Assembly: GCA_019358985.1 (NCBI GenBank)
Contig: JAHHIJ010000007.1
Location: 1 to 64,000, forward strand
Source of the DNA: Tolypothrix brevis GSE-NOS-MK-07-07A
Lineage (GTDB): Bacteria > Cyanobacteriota > Cyanobacteriia > Cyanobacteriales > Nostocaceae
DNA length: 64,000 nucleotides
Direction: 5' to 3'
Position numbers and translations under genes: made by a program. Below the pieces are notes generated by a model. That model was not told the origin of the DNA and did no database searches. It saw only the letters and a list, made by a program, of their open reading frames with translations. This document shows positions 47,001 through 56,126 of the stretch, in pieces (position 1 is the first letter of the stretch; each line of letters begins with the position of its first letter).

Positions 47001-47225
47001 GCCTTGCTTAAACAGTTGAAATCCCTCATCCAAGAGGCGTTGAGCCGCTGCGCGAGTTGCTTGTTGTGAAGTAGTTTCCGGTTGCTGTGCTATCTGCACA
47101 CTTGTGCTGGGAGTCGCTGCCACTGATGACAAAAAGACGCCACTAAGTAATAAAATTAAACTATAGCGGGTAAAACTGGGTAGCAAGCACCAGAAAGTCC
47201 GCTGAGATTTTACACCTTTGTTCAT
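44043..47225 (-). CDS. TPR-CHAT caspase-like protease, exported or membrane-anchored
   Basis: A 1060-aa protein. An N-terminal signal-like helix (YSLILLLSGVFLSSVAATPS) is followed by about ten near-identical 40-residue TPR units (about 85-470; KGEATTLTGIGAVYNSLGEK type), a helical linker with DLRTSYFASQQDVYKFYIDL, and a C-terminal CHAT domain. The catalytic pair is His918 (FLHFATHGF) and Cys969 (VLSACETGLG), both intact. Ten residues, 765-774 (VKTFHRNVST), come from a palindromic repeat inserted in frame within the CHAT domain. CHAT proteins are caspase relatives that cut specific partners; the neighbouring trypsin-like zymogen is an attractive but unproven target. Confidence 0.93.
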   Translation of the reverse strand: MNKGVKSQRTFWCLLPSFTRYSLILLLSGVFLSSVAATPSTSVQIAQQPETTSQQATRAAAQRLLDEGFQLFKQGTAESLRSAIEKYKQALPLWQQVGDKGGEAITLNNIGRVYDNLGEKQQALKYFNQSLPLRRQVGDKGGEAFTLTGIGKVYSNLGDKQQALNFYNQSLPLSRQVGDKKGEATTLTGIGAVYNSLGEKEKALNYYNQSLPLRRLVGDKKGEATTLTGIGAVYDSLGNKQQALNYYNQSLPLRRQVGDKKGEATTLNNIGAVYNSLGEKQQALNYLQSALPLSRLVGNKSGEAGTLTNIGKVYSNLGDKQQALNFYNQSLTLWRQVGDKGGEATTLNNIGAVYNSLGEKEKALNYYNQSLPLSRQVGNKAGEAQTLNNIGGVYDALGDKQQALNFYNQSLPLSRQVGYKEGEAQTLNNIGKVYSDLGDKQQALNFYNQSLPLSQQVGDKGGEATILSNIAYVERDRGNLQQALTQIQAAIKIIEDLRTKVDSQDLRTSYFASQQDVYKFYIDLLMQLHKQDPSKGYNAEALHASESSRARGLIELLTEAKANIRKDVDPKLLEEEKGLQLKIEATGKLLQELSNKPQTETAQENFKKQLETLLNQQKELQTKIRTSSPKYAALQYPQPLKLPQIQQQLDKNTLLLEYSLGEERSYLWAVTPNSIDTYELPPRKQIEEAATEFRGLLIKCQKLVDSCQDLSAEKKAQALKNTAFSASKLSKIILAPVADKLGKKRLVIVADGGLQTIPFAALNDVKTFHRNVSTKDAISNTEVYQPLIVNHEIVNLPSVTAIATQRQELKGRKTAPKTLAILADPVFEANDERITGKSSIMNNNLDLRSQIEQSDLKRGAKNLNRNGWERIKGTETEAKAILNLVPSNNLQAFGFDANYNWITNKQLSQYRFLHFATHGFADPNNPELSGIVLSLFLDKQAKPADRGYLRLGDIFNLDFAADLVVLSACETGLGKDVNGEGLVGLTRGLMYAGAERVAVSLWQVNDDGTAQLMPEFYTQMLKQGKSPTVALRAAQKKLWQDSKWQNPYYWSAFTLQGEWR
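44905..44933. repeat. 29-bp palindrome inserted in the CHAT coding sequence
   Basis: GTAGAGACGTTCCGATGGAA and the complementary arm to TTTAC. On the minus strand the gene reads it as GTA AAG ACG..., giving VKTFHRNVST. Confidence 0.95.
45838..47038 (-). repeat. About ten 120-bp tandem repeats encoding TPR units
   Basis: Strict 120-bp period, marked by the recurring AGCTTCCCC(C)...TTTATCGCC and GTTGAGGGCTTGTTGCTT segments. Units are near-identical at DNA level, so copy number can change by recombination without changing frame. Confidence 0.95.
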
Positions 47226-47641
47226 TCTTCAACCTCAACAAGTTATTCTTCAGATCCCCGACTTCTTTAAGAAGTCGGGGATCTAGTTTGGATACAAGCA
47301 AATTATTTAATTTACTTCAGTGATATCTCTGAAGTTTCATTGTTATCTTACAGGCATTCTGAAATAAATATGCGCTCCGTTTCTAATTTTGTAACGAAGT
47401 GGGGGATCTGACAGAGCGCATTTTAAATTCAGGGGGATATATTGGCATAACATCGAAATGCATTGGCATTGCAGGGTATTGCCAAATTTAATTTGCGACA
47501 AATTACTGGGTAGCAAGCACCAGAAAACCCACCCAAACAGGGCTAGGGCGCGTTTTTAAACCAAATTAGGGAAATAATGTCATGTCCGTTTAATTATCAC
47601 GACATAATATAACAACCAACAACTAACCAATTCCAAAATCT
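47226..47641. other. Divergent region between the CHAT gene and truB
   Basis: Contains the palindrome at 47252-47284, a 22-bp sequence (47505-47526) identical to the CHAT gene at 47175-47196, and a solo end of the ATCATGTC element (47580-47597). No gene is seen. Confidence 0.7.
47252..47284. repeat. Perfect 14-bp-stem palindrome
   Basis: AGATCCCCGACTTC, a five-base loop, GAAGTCGGGGATCT. It is a common dispersed cyanobacterial repeat, lying in the leader of the CHAT gene. Confidence 0.93.
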
Positions 47642-48502
47642 GTGCAAGGCTTTCTAAATCTCAACAAACCATTTGACTGGACATCTCACGACTGTGTAGC
47701 GAAGACGCGCAAACTCTTGCGTCTCAAGCGCGTGGGACACGCAGGAACATTAGATCCAGCCGCAACCGGGGTGTTACCAATCGCACTTGGTAAAGCCACA
47801 AGATTATTGCAGTATCTACCCGGAAACAAAGCTTATAAAGCGACAATTCGCTTAGGTATGCAGACTACAACCGATGATTTAGAAGGTGAAGTCATCGCTT
47901 CTCAAATCTGTGCAGTCAGTTTAGCAGATGTGGAAATAGCACTTAAACAATTTGAGGGAAAAATTCAGCAAATTCCCCCAAGTTACAGTGCTATTCAAGT
48001 TGAGGGGAAACGCTTATATGATTTAGCACGAAAAGGCGAAGTCATAGAAGCGCCGGCGCGAACAGTTGAGATTTTTCAGATTGAAATTTTGGATTGGCGA
48101 TGTGGGGATTTTCCCGAATTGGATGTTGCGATCGCCTGTGGATCTGGTACATATATTAGAGCGATCGCACGCGATTTAGGTAAGGTTTTACAAACTGGGG
48201 GTACTCTCGCTGCCTTAACACGCACCCAAAGCAGCGGTTTTCACTTAGCAGACAGTCTCACTTTTACCGACTTAGAAGCAGCAACCTTTCAACCAACTCC
48301 CCCGGATGCAGCCTTACAGCATCTACCATCTATCACCTTACCACCAACATCTGCTCAAAAATGGTGTCAAGGACAGCGCATTTCTGTAATAGATATTACC
48401 GGAACAGTACGAGTTTACCATGAAGACAAGCGTTTTTTAGGAATAGCTCAAACAGAAGCCGATGTATTGATTCCCACAATGGTATTTGAGCCAATCTCCT
48501 AG
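47642..48502 (+). CDS. truB: tRNA pseudouridine(55) synthase
   Basis: Makes pseudouridine 55 in the T-loop of tRNAs. At 286 aa the catalytic motif is [20 protein letters not shown] with Asp38; [15 protein letters not shown] and [15 protein letters not shown] are also family signatures. The start is GTG at 47642. The C-terminus is of the short, PUA-like type. Confidence 0.96.
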   Translation: MQGFLNLNKPFDWTSHDCVAKTRKLLRLKRVGHAGTLDPAATGVLPIALGKATRLLQYLPGNKAYKATIRLGMQTTTDDLEGEVIASQICAVSLADVEIALKQFEGKIQQIPPSYSAIQVEGKRLYDLARKGEVIEAPARTVEIFQIEILDWRCGDFPELDVAIACGSGTYIRAIARDLGKVLQTGGTLAALTRTQSSGFHLADSLTFTDLEAATFQPTPPDAALQHLPSITLPPTSAQKWCQGQRISVIDITGTVRVYHEDKRFLGIAQTEADVLIPTMVFEPIS

Positions 48503-48532
48503 TCCTCCCATGAACCCCTACCCTCTTGGTTG

Positions 48533-48682
48533 AACTTGGATCTTGGTGGTAGGATTCCCATAACGAGAAACTTAGGGCTAAATATTTTTGTAGAAAACTT
48601 AGCTGGTGTTGAGTATGAAAAAGTTAATCGCGTTTATCAACCCGGACGCACTTTTAGAATTGGTGTATCGTCGAGTTTTTAA
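48533..48682 (+). pseudogene. C-terminal remnant of a TonB-dependent outer-membrane receptor
   Basis: The frame reads NLDLGGRIPITRNLGLNIFV, then ENLAGVEYEK and VYQPGRTFRIGVSSSF followed by a stop. Last beta-strands ending VYQPGRTF.IG.S..F are characteristic of TonB-dependent siderophore or heme receptors. The upstream part is replaced by the truB end and no start is present. Confidence 0.7.
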
Positions 48683-48694
48683 TTAAGCAACTCT

Positions 48695-48991
48695 ATGAGA
48701 GCCAGAATTGACAACAGCGTACTTTTCTTACACCATGAGGACTTGCCAGAATTTAAAAAAGGTGGTTCCGTGGTGAGGAATTCATACTTTTGGGCATTGC
48801 GTTCAATTGCTGGTCGTGCTACGCGTTATCGTGATTGGGAATATGAATCAGAAGTTTGGATAGCGCTGTCGCGGATGCTTTTATCCTTTACCGAATCGGG
48901 TTATTTAGGCTTAAAAGAAACCACACTTGAATTTCCTCTATCTCAAGGTGAAATTCCCGATGTACTGCGGTATATTTCCACCTGGGAATAG
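48695..48991 (+). CDS. Conserved hypothetical protein, 98 aa
   Basis: Soluble protein starting MRARIDNSVLFLHHEDLPEF and ending GEIPDVLRYISTWE. It is Trp/Arg-rich in the middle (SYFWALRSIAGRATRYRDWE). I do not recognise the family. It begins 12 bp after the TonB-receptor remnant, and a HugZ-like gene follows 70 bp later, so it may once have belonged to an iron or heme uptake operon. Confidence 0.65.
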   Translation: MRARIDNSVLFLHHEDLPEFKKGGSVVRNSYFWALRSIAGRATRYRDWEYESEVWIALSRMLLSFTESGYLGLKETTLEFPLSQGEIPDVLRYISTWE

Positions 48992-49025
48992 TTTTTCTCT
49001 TAAGCATATTAGGTTACAAATAATA

Positions 49026-49047
49026 TAGCGCTGAAGCGCTAACTACA
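49026..49047. repeat. Partial GCGCTGAAGCGC palindrome
   Basis: AGCGCTGAAGCGCTAACTAC, a short member of the family at 23547 and 35454, lies just upstream of the HugZ-like gene. Confidence 0.8.
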
Positions 49048-49061
49048 AAGTATAATCAACC

Positions 49062-49550
49062 ATGAGCAAAATTGAAGAAGCACAAGCTGGGTATCAAAAT
49101 TTTACAAATCAATTTCAAAGTGTTATTCTCAGCACGGTTAGCGAAGAAAATCAACCTAACGCTAGTTATGCACCTTTTGTGATGGATGAAGCAAAAAACG
49201 TTTATATATTCGTTAGCAGTCTTTCACCTCATACGCGTAACTTGTATGCTAATTCTCAAGCTTGTATTCTGTTTATTGATGATGAATCGAAAACTGAGCA
49301 AATCTTTGCCCGTCGTCGTCTAACTTTTGATTGTTCTGCAAGTTTAATTGAAAGAGAAACTTCAGAGTGGAATCAAATTGCCCATCGCTTTGAAGAACGT
49401 TTTGGAGACATGATCCAAGTCCTTCGTGGCTTGGCTGATTTCCGCATATTTAAGCTCACACCAAGTGAAGGGCGATTTGTGGTTGGCTTTGGTGCAGCTT
49501 ATCAAATCACTGGTGATGATTTGAATAGTTTAAAGCATCTTAAAGGTTAA
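49062..49550 (+). CDS. HugZ-like heme-degrading / pyridoxamine-phosphate-oxidase-fold protein
   Basis: A 162-aa split-barrel protein. FVMDEAKNVYIFVSSLSPHT (about 39-58), then NLYANSQACILFIDDESKTE and FARRRLTFDCSASL match HugZ/HutZ-type heme-utilisation proteins, as does the C-terminal FKLTPSEGRFVVGFGAAYQI. These proteins bind or open heme and release iron. The nearby TonB-receptor remnant supports an iron or heme context. A general flavin-binding role cannot be excluded. Confidence 0.85.
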   Translation: MSKIEEAQAGYQNFTNQFQSVILSTVSEENQPNASYAPFVMDEAKNVYIFVSSLSPHTRNLYANSQACILFIDDESKTEQIFARRRLTFDCSASLIERETSEWNQIAHRFEERFGDMIQVLRGLADFRIFKLTPSEGRFVVGFGAAYQITGDDLNSLKHLKG

Positions 49551-49572
49551 GTTGTAGTTAAAAATTGCAAGT

Positions 49573-49681
49573 TACAGCAAATTTCAGGTAGATGAGGTAC
49601 ATACGTAAAACCCAAAACCCTTGATTAGACGTAGCATTGCTACGTCTCTACATGTATTTCATAACAACGCAATCTGCTGTA
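49573..49681. mobile_element. MITE-like element (TACAGCA family), copy 2
   Basis: Left end TACAGCAAATTTCAGG, right end GCAATCTGCTGTA, so the ends are inverted repeats TACAGCARATT. The central palindrome has core GACGTAGCATTGCTACGTC. The flanks match 11795-11903, which has a different palindrome core. It ends 3 bp from the DUF1400 gene stop. Confidence 0.82.
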
Positions 49682-49683
49682 TT

Positions 49684-51402
49684 CTATATTTCTTCCCCCT
49701 TTCCCCTTTTTTTCTTTCCCCTTTCCCCCTCCTTTTTCACCGCTTGCGCTAATTCGGTTGTCGTCAATGACTGGACAAGACTTAAACCGACAGGTTTACT
49801 AGAAATGCTTTTGACGTAAGCAGCATTGAGGTAGGGAATGTATTTTGAGGTTCCCGTTACGTAAGTTTTAAAAAAAGGCAAACTCAAAGTACTTATGTAA
49901 CGACGCGATTGTGCTGGATTGTCACCAACTATCGCTGAAGGTAATCCTACTTGTTCAGTGGTATTCTTGCTTTGACCAATGGTCGAGAAGTGGGTTCCAC
50001 CTTCAAGCACAACTAGGTACTTTTGGCTGTTGACAATCCAGGAAAACGGCAAAATTTGTTCATATAAAGCTGGGGCAATGGTATCATCACTGCTGCCAAC
50101 AATCATTACCGGAGTTTGAATTTCCTTTAAGCCGGCTTTTCCGAAGATGCTGCTAGTGATTGGATTAAGAGCGATCGCTGCTTTAACTCTCTCATCCCGC
50201 AAGTTATATTGATTTTTTGGCAATTGCAAAGCGCGACACTGAAGCAATAAAGACAGATTCCAAGTATCTTTTAACGCTTGTTTGCTACAATCTTTTGTTA
50301 GTTGCTGAAAGTTAATTTTTGCACCAGCCAAGGCTAAAGCTGTATAGCCACCAAATGATTGACCAATTACGCCAATTTGTTGCATATTTAGCCGTCCTTT
50401 AAATCGAGAATCAGATTTATTCCGCATCTCCAATTCATCAAGTACATGTTTAACATCTAAAGGACGGTCAACAAATTCCTGTGGTTTTGCGGCTTCACTA
50501 GCGCGTCCATCCAAAAGTGATTGCAGTTGTTTGGCATCGCTACCCGGATGATTGGGAACAACCACAACAAAGCCGTAGGATGCTAAGTGATTCGCTAAAT
50601 ATTCAAAGTTGCCACTGTCTGAACCGACACCATGAGATATAACAATTACTGGTGCGGCTGTGGAAACATTGGGAAGGTAAATATCAGTCTGTAAAAGCCG
50701 ATTCCGTGGTAAATCAAAAATCTTTAGTGTCTGTTTATCTTTGACTACAAACTTTCCCTTACGACGTAAATCTGGCAATTGCGAGACAAAAGAGGATGGT
50801 TGAATAGTCGCGGCTTCTGTATTAGACTTTTGGGAAACTGCGGCGATCGCTCGATTGGTTTCACTAACGAGTTTTTCTAGTTCTGCGGCTATCCCCAGGC
50901 TGCGCGCTAAATCAATGTGAATACTGCGACTGGGATACTTCCTTAACAAATTTAATAATGTTAAGCCTCCTGGTTCCGCAGAAGCTAAAATCAGCCCTGA
51001 ACGTAAGGCATGAAATCCGGCTTTGGGTTGACGAGATTCGCTTTTAATCACTTCTCCCAAACGTCCTAGAAGAAATTCTCCTTGGGGTGTGTAAAGAAAT
51101 TGCGAAACCGCTACCGAGTTAACTTTAATTGGGGTGACTAAAGCACGACGTAACTCTTGAAGTTGTTGTGGTTGCACATATTGCTGATAAACTGCCAAAT
51201 CGTCGTCAATTACACCCTTTTTCGCGTAATCTTCCAAAGCATTGATGGAAATAGAACGCTCTAGAGCCGAGTAAGATGCATAAATTCGCTCTGCTGCCCG
51301 TACTGAATTAATCATCCCAAGTGTAGGCAGCAGCGTTGAGAGAACCAGCCATAGAAAGTTCTTTCTCAGGGTGCTGGTCCAGTTACCAAACAAGCTGTTC
51401 AT
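49684..51402 (-). CDS. Alpha/beta hydrolase with N-terminal DUF1400
   Basis: A 572-aa exported cyanobacterial hydrolase. A signal or anchor helix (LWLVLSTLLPTLGMINSVRA) precedes the DUF1400 domain (about 35-190) and then an alpha/beta hydrolase: oxyanion-side VIVISHGVGSDSG, nucleophile Ser in GVIGQSFGGYTAL, acid region VMIVGSSDDTIAP, His in LEGGTHFST. The substrate is unknown; plate-like platelet-activating-factor acetylhydrolase similarity is typical. The last about 17 residues (KKEGERGKKKRGKGEEI) are encoded by a polypurine repeat and look like a recent C-terminal extension. Confidence 0.9.
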   Translation of the reverse strand: MNSLFGNWTSTLRKNFLWLVLSTLLPTLGMINSVRAAERIYASYSALERSISINALEDYAKKGVIDDDLAVYQQYVQPQQLQELRRALVTPIKVNSVAVSQFLYTPQGEFLLGRLGEVIKSESRQPKAGFHALRSGLILASAEPGGLTLLNLLRKYPSRSIHIDLARSLGIAAELEKLVSETNRAIAAVSQKSNTEAATIQPSSFVSQLPDLRRKGKFVVKDKQTLKIFDLPRNRLLQTDIYLPNVSTAAPVIVISHGVGSDSGNFEYLANHLASYGFVVVVPNHPGSDAKQLQSLLDGRASEAAKPQEFVDRPLDVKHVLDELEMRNKSDSRFKGRLNMQQIGVIGQSFGGYTALALAGAKINFQQLTKDCSKQALKDTWNLSLLLQCRALQLPKNQYNLRDERVKAAIALNPITSSIFGKAGLKEIQTPVMIVGSSDDTIAPALYEQILPFSWIVNSQKYLVVLEGGTHFSTIGQSKNTTEQVGLPSAIVGDNPAQSRRYISTLSLPFFKTYVTGTSKYIPYLNAAYVKSISSKPVGLSLVQSLTTTELAQAVKKEGERGKKKRGKGEEI

Positions 51403-51725
51403 CGATCAACTGTTGAATGGTGATTTTATTTTACGAGGCGTTTGCTTTGGTAGTTACGGACACCCTGGATCTTTGAAATTTCATTCGCCTCAGAAGTATT
51501 GATTTTTGTTATTTTCTCTAATTAAGAAATTAAAAATAAAATTTCTTCAGAGTTATTAACATAAGTCAAATTACTTACTCTGCCAGATATGAATTAACAA
51601 TTCTTAGCTAGCTATGACATCATAACAAATAATAAATTAACCCGCTTCAGTATGACAAATACAACAATGAATCCGGAATTAATTTGCGGAAGTATGCCGT
51701 AAATTTACCGACAGAAAAATTTAGA
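51403..51725. other. AT-rich gap
   Basis: Upstream region of the DUF1400 hydrolase gene and downstream region of the EamA gene. No gene, repeat or strong hairpin recognised. Confidence 0.6.
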
Positions 51726-52643
51726 TTATTTGGATTTTCCCAAGGCGATCGCTACACAACCAGATACAACCAAAACCGCACCCAGTATGCCTGTCAAAGT
51801 TAGGCGTTCTGGCGCAATTAAAGTACTTGCCACAACTGATACAACTTCAACTGATATTAAAGTCACAATGGGAGCGGTAGCCAATACTGCACTTACCCGC
51901 GATGCCTCCCAATGCTCTAATGCTTCTGCAAAAGCACCATAAGCAATTAAAGTATTTAAAGCACAGAAAAATAATATTCCGCCATGCAAAAAATCGAGTG
52001 TTAAAATTGTATTCGGGTGAGCAAAGGGAGTGAATATTAAAGCACATCCTCCATAAATAATCAGCATAATGCTGCCAGAAGATAAAGATTGTAATAATTG
52101 TTTTTGTGCTAAAGCATAAATCGCCCAGGCGATCGCTCCCAATGCAGTTAAACTAGTACCTAAAAGATACACACCACGCGCTGTAATTAAATTATTTAGT
52201 TGTTCATTAAAGAATAATAAAAAACCAACAATCAACACACTCACACCAAACCACTGACGCAATGTATAACGTTCGTGGAAAATAACTAAACCACCGAAGC
52301 CTAATAACACTGGCGCTAGTTGAATAATAACTTCGGCGTTAGCGGGTGATGTTAACGCTAAACCTTGCAAAAAAAGAACGTAATTACTAGCTAAAAAGAT
52401 AATAGCGATCGCTAACAGTTTCCAAGAAGCAGAACGCAGCTGTATTAACGTTGGTAGCTTCCCTCGCACTCCCAAATAAACAGCAAGCAATATAAATGAC
52501 ACCACAAAGCGAAACCAAGTAACAGTGTAAACATCGAGTGTTTGCAATGTTACCGCCAAAGCAATTGGTAGAATTCCCCATAAAAAAGCGGTCAAAAGCG
52601 ATAGCAAGAGTCCTAAACGCCAGCGACCTGAACTTTGATGCAT
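51726..52643 (-). CDS. EamA/DMT family transporter
   Basis: Ten-helix drug/metabolite transporter superfamily permease of about 305 aa with two EamA domains (about 15-145 and 165-300). LLLSLLTAFLWGILPIALAV and ALTSPANAEVIIQLAPVLLG are typical. The substrate is unknown. The ATG at 52643 (MHQSSGRWRL) is preferred; upstream codons run into a GTCAAGG tandem repeat. Confidence 0.9.
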   Translation of the reverse strand: MHQSSGRWRLGLLLSLLTAFLWGILPIALAVTLQTLDVYTVTWFRFVVSFILLAVYLGVRGKLPTLIQLRSASWKLLAIAIIFLASNYVLFLQGLALTSPANAEVIIQLAPVLLGFGGLVIFHERYTLRQWFGVSVLIVGFLLFFNEQLNNLITARGVYLLGTSLTALGAIAWAIYALAQKQLLQSLSSGSIMLIIYGGCALIFTPFAHPNTILTLDFLHGGILFFCALNTLIAYGAFAEALEHWEASRVSAVLATAPIVTLISVEVVSVVASTLIAPERLTLTGILGAVLVVSGCVAIALGKSK

Positions 52644-52653
52644 AATTAATAAA

Positions 52654-52730
52654 GAGTCAAGGGTCAATAGTCAAGGGTCAAGGGTCAATAGTCAATAGTC
52701 AAGGGTCAAGAGCCAATAGTCAAGGGTCAA
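52654..52730. repeat. Heptamer-type tandem repeat
   Basis: Alternating AGTCAAGGGTCAATAGTCAA units in the upstream region of the EamA gene, with the complementary sense (TTTTGACTATTGACTCTGG) at about 52757-52775. Confidence 0.88.
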
Positions 52731-52791
52731 CAATTAATAATAAGTACTATTCTGAACTTTTGACTATTGACTCTGGACTTGGCACAGGAGA

Positions 52792-52971
52792 TTAAAAGAA
52801 ATCTGCCATCCAAGGGGAGGTACTTGCAAAAATTTGTGTAGCTATATCTAGAGATGTTTCTGTACCTTTAAGTTTTCCAGTTATTTGCAATTGCTGCGGT
52901 ATAAACAAACCTGTGTAAAGCGGTGCTAATCCTTTGATGTCTAACTGTAACTCACCTTTCCCGTCATCGGG
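52792..52971 (-). pseudogene. C-terminal remnant of an Eis-type GNAT acetyltransferase
   Basis: The frame PDDGKGELQLDIKGLAPLYT, then GLFIPQQLQITGKLKGTE and PWMADFF-stop fits the C-terminal sterol-carrier-like domain of Eis-family acetyltransferases (the WMADFF ending is characteristic in cyanobacteria, from memory). Everything upstream is replaced by the VapC gene, whose last codons overlap the remnant. Confidence 0.65.
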
Positions 52972-53338
52972 ACACTGATTTGAGTCCAGCAATTCCTTTA
53001 AAATCACTAACATTTCTTGTAACTAAACATGCATCTTGATTTAGCGCAGTTGCCGCAATAATTGCATCGGGGAGTTTAATTTTATATCGTCGTTTTAACT
53101 GGATTGTCTGGTCTTCAATTTCTCGCGATAATGGAACCGAGCTAAACTGCGATAGTAAATCTTCGATCGACTGCTCCTCATCCTCTGATAAGCCGGAAAA
53201 ACTCAGCAACTCAATACGGACAATCGGCGAAGTTAAAATGTCATGTAAATTCAAAAAATCTTCTGCAAACAATGAATCAACTATTGCCTCACCAGCAAGA
53301 TAGTAGATGAAAATATTTGTATCGTAAAGATATCTCAT
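52964..53338 (-). CDS. vapC: VapC-type PIN-domain toxin
   Basis: RNase toxin of a type II toxin-antitoxin pair, 124 aa. Acidic PIN residues are Asp6 (YLYDTNIFIYYL), Glu43 (VRIELLSF), Asp91 (KLPDAIIAATAL) and Asp112 (TRNVSDFKGI). Its start overlaps the antitoxin stop (ATGA). The C-terminus (GLKSVSR) runs a few codons past the normal end into the neighbouring Eis remnant. Confidence 0.92.
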   Translation of the reverse strand: MRYLYDTNIFIYYLAGEAIVDSLFAEDFLNLHDILTSPIVRIELLSFSGLSEDEEQSIEDLLSQFSSVPLSREIEDQTIQLKRRYKIKLPDAIIAATALNQDACLVTRNVSDFKGIAGLKSVSR

Positions 53339-53532
53339 TCATCCCACTCCTGGCGAAGAGTGTCTAAATGAGTAAGAATTGCTTCTTTCTTATCCTTTAA
53401 AATTCCTTTGGCTTTAGTAATTTTTTCGTAATCTCTTTTCCAATGCAACAGTATTGACTCTGGTACATCTACTGTAATTGAATCTTCATCCTGAGATACA
53501 AGATAATGTTTTGGTATTTTGATTAGTGGCAC
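53335..53532 (-). CDS. vapB: VapB-type antitoxin
   Basis: About 65 aa. The N-terminal beta/DNA-binding part (VPLIKIPKHYLVSQDEDSIT) is followed by a charged helix (WKRDYEKITKAKGILKDKKE) that would wrap the toxin. A GTG at 53532 has GGGAG 6 bases upstream; the longer TTG start at 53547 lies before that site and is unlikely. Overlaps vapC by 4 bp, the usual layout for these pairs. Confidence 0.85.
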   Translation of the reverse strand: MPLIKIPKHYLVSQDEDSITVDVPESILLHWKRDYEKITKAKGILKDKKEAILTHLDTLRQEWDE

Positions 53533-53557
53533 AGTATTCTCTCCCAAATATCCATAA

Positions 53558-55803
<2,246 letters not shown>

Positions 55804-56000
55804 TTAAAAAATCCAAATTTTCATTTTAGTTTTACTTTTAGCATTTTGCACACCCAGAATATCAAATATTTCCAGTAGGTGAGAACGACTCTTGCGAACT
55901 TCTGCAAAAGCTGGGTATCTAGAGAGTAGGTGCAGGTATTTACTAGAATCTAATGTTAAACATGTAACTTCGCTTGGATGCGATCGCAGTTTCACATCCA

Positions 56001-56060
56001 AGCGATCGCATAAATGGTTTCGGCAATAATGCAGACAAAATCAACCTCACAGCTTTATAA
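56001..56060 (+). pseudogene. Tail fragment of an RTX protein gene
   Basis: Sixty bases encoding SDRINGFGNNADKINLTAL and a stop, almost identical to 58017 onward in the gene downstream. It is the end of a lost tandem copy. The rest of 55804-56126 has no recognisable gene. Confidence 0.8.
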
Positions 56061-56126
56061 TTTTGTTGTTAACTTGTTTAGGATAAGTGATATTACTTGT
56101 CTGACATAGCACAACATCACATAAAT

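Noticed and set aside
48695-48991. 98-aa gene as continuation of the TonB receptor
   Set aside because: The receptor frame ends in a stop at 48682 and the new frame has its own ATG and unrelated sequence.
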